Of a DNA stretch of 64,000 nt, positions 36,138 through 46,203 are shown one piece after another (the stretch's first letter is position 1; every line of letters begins with the position of its first letter). The notes below the pieces were generated by a model, which was not told where the DNA came from, searched no databases, and was given only the letters and a program-made list of their open reading frames with translations. The stretch is taken from assembly GCA_030685235.1 (NCBI GenBank), contig MU839090.1:434001-498000 (forward strand). The letters are read 5' to 3'. This DNA is from Copromyces sp. CBS 386.78 (lineage: Eukaryota; Ascomycota; Sordariomycetes; Sordariales; Sordariaceae). Position numbers and translations under genes: made by a program.

Positions 36138-37991
36138 CCCCTCTTCCAAGTCTAGAGGTAGGCATCTGCTACTTTAAGGCATGCGACGATGTAGCTTCTA
36201 CAGTGACAAGGCGCCGTGAGGGCTGCAAGCGGGCCTGCTTCCGTCGTGAGGGGTAGGTAGCTGTAGGCTAACCTCCGTCGCTGCCAACAAGGCATCGAGG
36301 GGAAAGTTGTGACCCCACCCCATGGTGTAATCGACGGCGCTCGGTTTCCACCCCGTCATGTCGGGTACGAACACATACCGGAGATGCCGTGCGCATTTGA
36401 TCCATGCTGTAACGATTCTCGTCGAGAACTTCACCGGCCGGACGCTTGGTGATGTGTCTTCAAGGCAATCCTTCCGTAAGTTGGGTTGGCAGACATTTGA
36501 ACGTTACCGGTGCGCTTGACAAACAAGAATAACTTGGCGCCCGGAAAGCCTGAAGTACACTACGAAAAAGTGAACGAGACCGCCGAGAGATGAAACGCGA
36601 CACAGCACAGGCCACCTCCAGTTACTGAACGGCAGGTTCATCGCAACTCCAGTGTGAAGCGCACCAAGGGCACGCAGATACGGGCAGGAAAAGCACGTGT
36701 GCGAAGGCATCACAAATTGGGAAATCCGAGTTCGCAAATGACATCTCCTTGCGATGTTCAAGTTGACAGTTTCTTCTTCGCGTTTCAGAGCTTAAGCCCC
36801 AAGATCGCAATGAAAAAAAGTTTGTGATGAAAGCGGGTCAGACTTCCATCGACACCCACCCCGCCAAAGCGCCCGAAGGCAAGACCTCTGGAAATCGGGG
36901 TACAGATCATCGCCACTCTCTATACAGTCGCCGTGAAGCAACCGCCACCTTTCAGGCAGAGCGAGAGTAAATAAAGGACCTCACTGTTGGGCGCCGAGGA
37001 TATTGATCATCAACCCCGGTGGGATCTGTGGCTCCTTTAGGGAACACAAAAGAGGACAAATACTATAGAAATGATTCTCCTGAAAAGCACAGTGTGGTTA
37101 GCATCGTGTATTGCGATGAGCGCATCTCCCAGAGAGGAGAGCAGATTCCCAATAGTAGGGGGGGACTCACTGAAGTATTGTCGACATGAAGAAAAAAAAA
37201 GAAAAAGAAAATCACAATAGTGGGAGGGAGGACCATCTTTTATACCCTCCTAGAGGTGCTGCACCCGGTCTGTGCGCACCTGCAAATTTTCATGGGCAAT
37301 GCAATTCTGTGTGGACCGTCCCGTGACCGCACACTTGACCAATCAGAGCAGAGATACAGGCTCCATCCACACCCGCCCTGCAACCTAAACACCGTCCCGT
37401 CAGGACCGACAGCTCACGTCCTGGCACTGGCAGTAGGTTGGCAGGTGGTACGTCGTTGTCACTGCACTCAGCTCAGCTCTCATCCAGATGGAAAGACATA
37501 CTTCACGACCTCGCCCCAACAATATGAACATGATGGCAAATCAAAAGGTTATCATCTCAATTCAGTCAAACGGCTTCAAGATTCTTCCTTGGAAACTTTG
37601 TTCACCGGGCGCAAAATGAGGAACACGAGAATTCTGGACATCATATTGCATCATGCTTGGGAAACAGAAACAGCAGCAGACTGAGAGATGGTACTAGATG
37701 TGCGGTGCTCTCCCAATTCCAGCTCCTTGAAGTCGCTTCCTCAAGAGATTCACTGTCCATCAGCAGCAGGTAACAAAATAGCACTCTCCATTCGTAGGTT
37801 ATCCTGATGCGCCGAAGAAATGCGCCGAAGAAAATTGACATAAAGCCCTTCCCAAAACGCCGCGCTCTGCTTAATCCATCTGTAATGACCCAAACCAAAA
37901 CGCTCCGTAATCCAATCCTTCTCCCTCTTGTGCACAAACGAGTAACACAAACGCAACAGAAATACAACCGCAACACGTCGCAACCACGGAT
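36138..37991. other. Intergenic region between DPP V and EAF6
   Basis: About 1.85 kb holding the DPP V promoter and the EAF6 3'-UTR. A purine-rich A/G run lies near 37186-37211. Open frames of up to 154 codons on the plus strand (37220-37684) have no recognisable content. I see no gene. Confidence 0.5.
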
Positions 37992-38820
37992 TCACTTGCG
38001 AACAGCACCAAAGTTCGTCCTTGCCTTCTTCGTCTCTCGTGAGTCCGTCTCGCTATCTTCGACTCCCGCACCCGACGTCGTCGCTTTCTTCCTCTTGGAG
38101 TTGTTCGCCTTACCGGCCGTGGCCGATGTGGGCGTCGGCGCACTCGATGCGCCGTCCTTGTTATTGAACGTTGTCGAGACCGGTGTCGGGGCGTGGGAAG
38201 CGGGGGCTGAAGAGGCTGGTGTTTGCGATTCTTGTTGCTGTGGTTTTTGCCAACTGGTTAGCTTGACGGAGTCCTCTTATGACGCTCAGTCTCCAAGTGG
38301 GGTTGAAGTGTGTTAAAGTGTGGTGCTGCATTACGGCAGGATGCGAACGAGAGGAAGACGGTGGTTTGGATGGTGGATGGGAAAGTGGCTGGGTATAGGG
38401 AGGGGGGAAGAAAATACAGAACGACGCACAGCCGCCGGATTGTACGATATCGAGCTTCTCGAGAAGACACGATTCGCGTCTGTCAACCCCGTCTTCCGGC
38501 GCTGTGCTGCAACGTTGGCGGTGCCCTTGGTGTAGTTGTCGAAGCCCGTGATGATGTTGCCCGCTGGTGTATTTTCGAGGTACTCGGTTTCCTGTTGGTA
38601 GATTGATTCTTCTTGCGCAAGCTGTTATTTCGTTCTTTAATCAGCAGGCATTTCGACGATTGGTTCAGGTCGTTGGGGGTTACGGCAGCCGTACCAGACG
38701 TTTTTCCAAAAGCTTCTTCTTGTTCAGCAACTCTTTAAGATGCTGTCGCTGCTTTTCGTAGTATGGGATGCCAGCTGCGCCGTCGGTCGTGCCCATTTTT
38801 GGACCCGAGTTATCCATCAT
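37992..38820 (-). CDS. EAF6: NuA4 histone acetyltransferase subunit Eaf6
   Basis: Eaf6 is a small subunit of the NuA4 (and NuA3-type) histone acetyltransferases. The three exons are 38820-38695, 38621-38430 and 38237-37992, giving 187 residues. The family signature is strong: IPYYEKQRQHLKELLNKKKL (residues about 18-37) starts the coiled-coil. It is followed by QQETEYLENTPAGNIITGFD and TDANRVFSRSSISYNP, ending the second exon. The third exon encodes a Ser/Thr/Pro/Ala-rich tail with a basic nuclear-signal-like NNSKRKKATT. No single open frame covers the gene, so it is easy to miss. Intron 2 has the donor GTGCGT and is 192 bases. Two adjacent ATGs (38820 and 38817) are equally possible starts. 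A decayed kinase ends only 97 bases upstream. Confidence 0.9.
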
Positions 38821-38917
38821 TGCAAGTTCGCCAACCCCAATCCGGTCACGGGTCGCTTGTCGTCTGAGCGGGTTTATGGTGATAAAGTTATGGGGCAATG
38901 TCGTGGTGTTGCGCGGT

Positions 38918-40096
38918 TCAGATGGTGTTGTAGCGCGTCGAGACGCCCGCCGCTGCGATAGTGGATAAAAGGTGCGGGTAGCTCTTTAAGGTACCTCTAG
39001 GGTCATGCAGGTGATGATGGAGCTGCTGAGCCTTGGCACAATTGCACGGGCGCCAAGCGGAACACAAGCCGAGAGGACGGTACCTTCGTACTGTTTTGTT
39101 TGCATTTGACTTGCCAGCTGATGATACTAAATCTGCAAAGCTATCTCTGCGTTCTATCTTTGGATCATTTCGGGCTTCCTCAATAATCCTCCCCATTTCA
39201 GCATATAATCCCTCGTCCTCCTTTTCCCACCTCCCACTGTTCGGAAATACTACTTTCCGTAGTCTATTGACCACAGGTATCAACGGCTGGTAGTATGGCC
39301 TAAAGTACTTTTCTACAAGTTTGATAAAATCCCCTTCATGAACCACTTGCCCCTTCTTCAAGCCTGCCAACGTTTCAGGGCTGATATAATTCCACTTGTT
39401 GAATTCGTCAACAACCCTGCTCTCGTTTGGCCCGTCGTAGTGGACGCAGATCCAGAATAGGACCCAAAAGAATGATTCGAGATCGTGCATGAAAGAATGT
39501 TGTTCGCCCAGAAGGACCCCAATTGCTATAAACGCCCTTGTGCCGGTCATGCCCTTTGCTCCGGAGGCACCTTCTCGTTCCTTTCTAACAGCAAGGTCTA
39601 GGTCGATTAAGAACGAAGGCCAGGAAGGGTTGTTGACGTCCTTATTAATTATGAAGTTGTTGATGGAGATGTCTCTGTGAAGGAGGCTGGCCTTTGTCCA
39701 TAAGGACTCATGTCCGTCAATGCAGCCTTTCAACGCAGCAAGTAGGGCCGCTCGGGAGCTTGCTTTATAGATGGGTTGTCTATAATCGCGAAGAATGACT
39801 CGCCGATGTACCCGATTCGGTAGTGCATCACTGGTCGGAAATACCGTACAGGATCGCTTGCTGGAGGGTAAAGCGGCGTCGGTTTGGCTAGATGACCGTT
39901 TCTTACCAGCTATGCTAGTATTGCGGCCTTTCTGCGAGGTACTGGCCGTAGCCGTCGCGGTCGGCGGCGTCGAGCGTTCCAAGCTGTATTTCTTCGCCGT
40001 ACTAACATCTATTCCTCCCCGGACGTTGCTTCGGACATCGTCATCGGTTCTGCGCACCCGGACCGTCTCGTGGTGAAAGTATCGAGCTACGTTCAC
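38918..40096 (-). pseudogene. 5'-truncated FunK1 fungal protein-kinase-like gene
   Basis: The 392 open codons match the C-terminal lobe of the FunK1 family, kinase-like proteins expanded in filamentous fungi. Recognisable blocks are VARYFHHETV at the very start, RRVILRDYRQPIYKASSRAA (about 98-117), the catalytic loop LLHRDISINN (HRD at 140-142) and the metal site LIDLDLAV (DLD in place of DFG, usual in this family). GTRAFIAIGVLLGEQHSF, which stands in for the activation segment, follows near 185. The N-terminal lobe that normally comes first is missing: an in-frame stop lies about 30 bases upstream of the open frame. The first ATG in the frame (codon 183) falls after the catalytic residues, so no active kinase could be translated. 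The remaining frame is intact, suggesting recent loss or an unrecognised upstream exon. Confidence 0.75.
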
Positions 40097-40132
40097 TACC
40101 CCTTTATCGGTCGCGTCGGCATCTTACGGGAC

Positions 40133-40465
40133 TCATGCATGACGTTCTCGGTCAGCCCTTTGTCTTACGTTCTGGAACTCCGCGCTCCTCAGGACAAGCC
40201 GACACCACTCCGCATCCTTCTGCGAGACCGCCGTGGGATTCCGTTCCAACGCTCTCGAAATCCGCCACCACCGCTGCATAGCTTCCACGCTCATGCAAGG
40301 AGGCTCACCAGGCTCGGCGTTGGGCTCCCTGAACGACTCTCCCGGGCCAAATCCCTCTCGAAGACGGGGGTCAAGAGGGGGACCGCTGGGTCGGAAGTCA
40401 GCCGAGGTACTGTCTTCCGGTTCGTCGTCCCATTCCGAGTCGATCTCTCGGCACATGGCGTCCAT
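40133..40465 (-). CDS. Unrecognised ORF between DUF6604 gene and FunK1 relic
   Basis: There are 110 codons from ATG to stop, beginning 11 bases after the DUF6604 stop codon and ending 36 bases before the kinase relic. The first third is acidic (REIDSEWDDEPEDS), the middle Pro/Gly-rich, and the end helical and charged (VEAMQRWWRISRALERNPTA). I recognise no family. It could be a small gene, a further exon of the DUF6604 gene (whose acidic end it resembles in composition), or chance. Confidence in it being a gene of its own is low. Confidence 0.25.
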   Translation of the reverse strand: MDAMCREIDSEWDDEPEDSTSADFRPSGPPLDPRLREGFGPGESFREPNAEPGEPPCMSVEAMQRWWRISRALERNPTAVSQKDAEWCRLVLRSAEFQNVRQRADRERHA

Positions 40466-40476
40466 TCTTGATCGTA

Positions 40477-43110
40477 TTACATCATCTCTTCAAATTCTGA
40501 ATCGACCCACTCCTCCTCTTCTGGTCCTTCAAGAGACGGCTCATTCAGCATAGGTCCGAGAAACTTGTCTTCGGGGTGAGAAAGCATTTTGTCGTAATCC
40601 TGGATGGTCTCGAGGAAGAAAGTCACGTCCTTGCGGTAGGGTGCAACTACTTCTTTGTAAACTTTGGAAACAAGGACCAGGAACTCCATCATCTTGCTTT
40701 CTCCTCCCACAGGGTCGAGCGCTGTGGAGAATATGTAGCCCACCACGAAGGGGAGCTGATGCTCCCTCTCTATCCAAGTCGGCCCGGCGACCCGGTTAAA
40801 GTACGGATCCACGGCAGTTTTGAGACTACGCAAGAAGTCCCAGCATTGTCGATGCATTGCAAGATAATCAACTGACGTTTCTGGGATTTCGGCTTCAATA
40901 TCAAGGGCCAGCTGGTGAATGAGTTGCGATGGCGTGGCCTGAGGCGTTCTCTGTGGATTCGGGCTTTTCTTGCTGAGAATCGCTTGCACATCGTCCACAG
41001 ACAGCTTGATTCCTTCCATGCTTGGCCTATATTGGTTATGAAACATGGAGGATACCTTACCTTGAGCAACGAGAGAGCGTGGTCCTGCTTTTGTGGGCAC
41101 GAGCTTCCGAGTCTTGTTTCTGGTGCTTGCGATGAAGCTGGTTGCCGAAAAGCCCATCATCATGCAAAGCTGTTTGTGGTAGTTGTCCCGCTCTGTGGGT
41201 GCCGCGCCGACAAAAAACTTGTCTTTACCGCCTTGCAACCGATAGAAGAGTTCCATATCGTCCCATTTCGCGGCATCGCTAACCAGGTTCTCATTCCACA
41301 AGGCGTTGTAGAGATGGCCAGTATAGAGGATGCCGCCCCAGCAGCGCTCGAACTGGGCTGCAAGAAGGTGGTAGGTTGTGCGGATGTAGTGAATCCAGAG
41401 ACCACAGAAAAGCGGATGCATCTTGAGAAAAGTGTGTTCTTTGTTGTTACGAGAGGTTAGAAGCCCTGTGGACTCGATCACTTTGTATAGCGGGTTCTCA
41501 GTGAACCAGCGCGCCTCACTTTGGAGCCTGATAATTCGCTTGTCGCCGTCGACTTGATCCCATCCCTCTGTTGCGCACAATTAGCAATGGACCTGGAAGT
41601 TTCAGGGACTGAAGAGGCAGCTCTTACTAATGGTTAAGCCCTGATAATACTCCATGTTTTGGGTTATACTGTCATCGATGGCCATATTGTAGCGCATCAT
41701 GGCCCAAAACGGCTTCTCAGACTGCCGTCCCAGAACGCGACGTATATCAAGGTGAATGGCTGTAGCAAACCCGAGCCAGAAAGGTATGACCTTGTCTTTG
41801 TTGGTAAGGAGAAGACGAAGTCCTCGCAAGAGTTCGTCCTCGACGGGCATACCAGAATACAGCCCTTCCGGGAGGGCATCCGGAGGGGTGGTATTGAACC
41901 TTCCCATGAGGTCGAATTGGGGCGCAACCTCCATGAAGGCAGATTTATCTTGCTGCCATTTGACGTCCGCAGGTGCTGAATCATAGTCGATCGTAAGATC
42001 ATACCAGCCAAACTTGCCGTTATAAGTCACCACCTTGCTTGATGCCCTCGCCTGGTTGATCCATGCTTCAAGAAGAATGAAGGAAACGGCCATAGACTCG
42101 TCCAACATGGGTAATGCGTCGAGATTTATGTCACAGCCTGGTGTGCGCTTGGTTATATCGATGCCTTGGCTGCTGGCAGCCATTTGGCAGTAGAACACGG
42201 ACCAGTCCTTGGCCGTCTTCTTGTCCCCGTTCAAGCGGATGCTATCGGTAGCATCTTCCTCCATGAATCGGGCAATATTGATGGCCGTGTTTGTAGCAAT
42301 GGCCACGGAAGGCAAAGACAGCTCGTCCTGGGCATAATCCGCCCATAGACTCTTAACCTGCATCCGGAGAGCGCGGACATCGCGAAAGAGGGTAGCAAAG
42401 GCGACGAGAGAGGACGCAGCGTCTTCAGCTTCATAATCGACGACGACGCCCTCGTCGACTGTTTCCCTGCCCTTAGCCGCTTCCTCCGAGCTTCCTGTGG
42501 TGTCTCCTCCAAGGTCAAGATCGGGAGCATCATAGAAGTCGAGAAGTTCAAAGGGGTTGGTGGTTGCTGTTATCTTGGGCAGCTGGGGAAGGGCCCTCTT
42601 CGCCCAAGAGTCTTTGAACAAAGGCTCGAGAACATGGCGAACCTCCTCTAGAACTGAGACGAAGTAGGAGTGGTTCTCGTTGGACTCTAGCTTCAGGGCG
42701 CGGCCATGCTCCTGGAGGAGCTGGGCGAAACCCTTGCGCACCGTGATGGCGCGCTCAATAGCAGTTGGAACGCCGGCCGGAATCTCAACGATTTTTGCGT
42801 CGTTCAACCTGGTACCGATGAACTCGGCGAGCGGCACAAAGTTTTTAAGCGCCAACACATACTTTCGCCTCGTTTGCGACTGGTCTGAAAAGTTATCAGC
42901 GTGCCCGTGCGCTTGCGCCTTTGCCGATTTTCGGGCTTTGCCCTTGAGGCGAGCGCTCTTGAGGTTGGGATTTGTGGGAGAGACCGAGTGGGAAGCGAGG
43001 AGTTCGGCGGCGCAGCCGAGTGTCTTTCCGGTCTGGGCTAGCCACGAAGCAACAACATCAGTATCGTGCTTGTACTGACGATATGTACTGTAAAGATTGC
43101 TTGGCAACAT
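40477..43110 (-). CDS. DUF6604 domain protein
   Basis: The two exons, 43110-41628 and 41567-40477, with a 60-base intron, give 857 residues. The N-terminus (MLPSNLYSTYRQYKHDTDVV, then VASWLAQTGKTLGC) is the hallmark of DUF6604, a domain of unknown function widespread in Pezizomycotina. A Lys/Arg/Ala-rich stretch (KGKARKSAKAQAHGH) follows near residue 57, then KNFVPLAEFIGT. The rest is largely helical, without signal peptide, membrane span or catalytic motif that I can see, and ends in a very acidic tail (LEGPEEEEWVDSEFEEMM). It was probably intracellular. It lies downstream of the Hsp70-like gene on the same strand, but nothing in the sequence links their functions. Confidence 0.8.
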
Positions 43111-43468
43111 CGTGACCTATCGAGAAGGTGAGGTGGTCAGGTCCATGTTTTTGGGCATGCATTAGGTTGGTGGCAGGCAAGATCCCGAAAAGGCAGCATG
43201 GTAGAGCTTGGGGCAGATGGAGAGTCAATATTGGGGTAGGCGTTAACAACTACTAACAAACGCAAATATAAAATATGCATAGATATGTTATTGTCTCTAT
43301 AAGCTCATGCACAGCACCACCAACCTGCACGAAGTCGCGACGATGCCCTGGTGCAGTGTTTTTATGGATCCAAATCCTACTCTTGGCAGAGCAACCACTC
43401 ATCCTTTTATGTGCAAACAAAAGAACCACAACCATCCGCGTGATTTATCACCAAGTTGGCCATCTCAA
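43111..43468. other. Spacer between Hsp70-like and DUF6604 genes
   Basis: 358 bases between two tandem leftward genes. It holds the Hsp70-like 3'-UTR and the DUF6604 promoter. I see no other feature. Confidence 0.5.
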
Positions 43469-45462
43469 TCACGTCCCTTTCACCTTGGAGCCTTCGTGGT
43501 TCCAGTCGACAGATATAGGTTCATGATTACCCGAGAACTTCTGGCCACCAAACCACAATTCGAACCTCAAATCAGCCGGCGCGACAATCACCCTGACATC
43601 AAATTGACAGATGTAGAAGGTCACGCCGCGGGACCAGCAAGTTCCTCTCTTGTTGACTTTGACAAGCTGATCTTGCTGGACTCCTTCCAGGTTGCTTTTC
43701 ACTTCGCAAAGCATATACGTTCCATCTGCAAGACATGTCAGCCAGGGACTCGCCACATGCTAAATCTGGTGGGTGTCGGGGACCAACCTTGCTTCATGCT
43801 ACTGGGTAACTCTGAGGGATCCTTGTGGGAGATGACAATTTGAGAGTTCCAAGCCCTTGTCGTCTCCGTTGCGGCAAGCCGGATCTGAAAGGATTTCACC
43901 AAAAACGCGTTGGGGTTTACCTGGTCACCCTTTTTGATGAGCCACTGGATTTGGTTCACGGCCCATTTCTTGCTTGGCTCGAATGGGTCGGGGCGGATGT
44001 CTTCGTTGCTGTGCATGGCGGGCACGTATATCTCCTGGACGATGACGCCGTAACTTGCTCGAGCAATGCGGGTTGACAACACCGAGGTGGCTCCTCTCGA
44101 TTCCCATCTCTGTTGCCGGTCAAGGAGAAGGCCTCTCACCACCACCAGCTGAGGGTCATTGCATGGGATGATTGCCACTTGGTCGCTCGCGTTGGGATGT
44201 TGGTGGGCGAGAAATCGCTGCTGGAGCTGGTCACGGACGTAGGCTGAGCTGCCCAGTCCTCCCGAAAGAACCATGTATTGCACCTGGTGCAGGTGTCCCA
44301 TGGTTCTGAGCCATTCCAGCTCGCCCAAGATTCTGTTCACGATACCCTCAATTTGCGGATCAAACAGTGATTGCATTTCTTGACTATTTCCAGGCCAGCA
44401 AGTCAATTGTGGAATCACTAGAGGGTCTCGTCTGACAGCAGATACTCACAGAGTGAAAACCATCTTTCCGTTCTCGATCCCCAGGCCAGCGTGGCTAAAG
44501 TTATACGCCAACCCTTCGATAGGAATCCTGAACAGCGCTTGCATATACGCCCTTTCGCCAAACTTGTGCTTCACTGTCCGAAACTGGTGGCTTCTCGCCA
44601 GGCGCAAGGGCAAACCAGGAGGTATATGCGCCGCAGCATCCGGACAGGCATCCAACCTCTGTGATACCAAGCGCATAAACAACCGATCGATCAGTGTAGC
44701 TCCTATCCCTACACCATTGACGGCATGCAACGAAGCCATCTGCGGGATCGCCACGTCGGAGGAGGTGACCTGCATCAGCGCCAAATCAGTCGTTCCACCA
44801 CCAGCATCAACAGTGAGAAAGACACTCCCCATGCTAAAGCTAACGGCACTCGTTTTGAGCGTGGCCACGGCCGCCGCCTCGGCTTCGGTCAGATCGACCT
44901 GCGCAGAGTGCTTCGGGCCTTCGATCCCAAACCCTGCCTCTCTGATCACCTTCTTGAACGAGTTGACGATACTTTGACTCGTCCAGGTGGTGGGAACGCT
45001 AAAGAGGAACTCCACTGCCAGGTCTGTCCAGTCGTCCCCTACTCCGCGTCGCCCGATCTGCGTCTCGATGGACTCCCTGATGTGGGCGTAGACCTGCCGG
45101 AGAAAGTCGGTCACGAACTGCTGCGCTTCGGAGACGCTCTGCGGTGCGCTGGTGAGGCCTTGCTGCTGCGCGTCTGCCAGTGTATCCGCGTCCATGAAGA
45201 TCTTGAAGAATTCCCGGCGAATTTTCCCGCCGCCAGGGACCCCGGCTTCAAGCTCGTCGTCGGCACACATGAAACCCCATGACGAGAGAGTGCCGTTGGC
45301 GTTGTAGACCAACGTCGTGGGCACCTTACGTTCACCTCGGTCACCGCTGCCAGGCCAGTCGCTGATCACCTGGATGGGGGTCCTGGGCGTCATCCATGCC
45401 ACACCCGTATATGTGGTACCTAGGTCGACAGAGACAGTAATATCCGGGCTGTTTGGATACAT
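43469..45462 (-). CDS. Hsp70-like ATPase, fungal divergent type
   Basis: The three exons are 45462-44450, 44383-43788 and 43725-43469, giving 621 residues. The actin/Hsp70 fold signatures are present. Phosphate 1 is SVDLGTTYTGVAWM (residues about 11-24), phosphate 2 FLTVDAGGGTTDLAL (near 205) and the adenosine loop VQYMVLSGGLGSSAYV (near 375). The C-terminal part (PADLRFELWFGGQKFS) is not a standard peptide-binding domain. This matches the large family of divergent Hsp70-like proteins of filamentous fungi, whose clients are mostly unknown. It is not a housekeeping Ssa or BiP. The acceptor of intron 1 (AAATAG ending at 44384) skips nearer AGs but is the only one I found that keeps the conserved frame FTLQEMQSLFD. 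The start is the ATG before MYPNSPDITV. Longer upstream frames lack an ATG. Confidence 0.85.
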
Positions 45463-46203
45463 CTTGAGATCGGTATGGGTGAAAAGCTTGGTGTATGTCA
45501 AAGCATGCGGTGCTGAAGACTGATCTTTGGAAAATGAAGACACCTTTGACTTGAGCTTGGATATACTTCAGGCCCCCCTCGAGCTCGAGTGCGCGAGAGA
45601 CAGCCAGAGCTAGCTCACTACCTGATATGGGAGGGGCCCAAAAAGCCCAGGGCTGCCTGCATCACGGAGGCGAAGCTCCAGATGCAGCGGAACCTGTAGG
45701 AGCCTAACCATGTCTCCGCGGAGGCAGAGAAAAATGGAAGGTTGGGCGGCTCAAAGTGGTCTACGTTCGTTTCATACAATGTGACTGGTTGATGGGAGTG
45801 GCTGCTCAGGGATCCTGTCGTGCACGTATCCGACAGAGACAAGGCCACCAATTGCTGGAGAAAAAAATATGCGATTGGCCGTCCACGAGGGCCTGGATCT
45901 TCATTATTGCCATGTTTCCATTACGGGACAAGGAGAAGTTGTGGCACGATCTTGTTATCAGTCATTTTCGTGGCGGTCCAGCTGAGCTGTACCGAACAAT
46001 ATGCAGCCATATCACACAGTGTGTAGCGTTTCTCCTGGCTCAACGAGGCTCTGAGCAGGTGTTCCTCCCTGATTAAATCTTATTTCATATTTTGAAAGGA
46101 CTCCTCCGCCCAGTCCTCTTTCGCAGAAAAAAAAAAAAAAACCCAGAAAAAAAACTGTCATCCCTCGGAGTTCCTCTGGGCGTTGTGCTCTTCATCTTTC
46201 ACC
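45463..46203. other. Divergent promoter between Hsp70-like and membrane-protein genes
   Basis: 740 bases between two head-to-head genes. An A-run of 15 lies at 46127-46141, followed by a second A-run, some 60 bases before the plus-strand start. No other feature is seen. The shared promoter region could coordinate the two genes, but this is speculation. Confidence 0.5.

Noticed and set aside
46127..46148. A-runs as a retroposon poly-A tail
   Set aside because: No target-site duplication or retroelement body upstream; simple promoter homopolymers.
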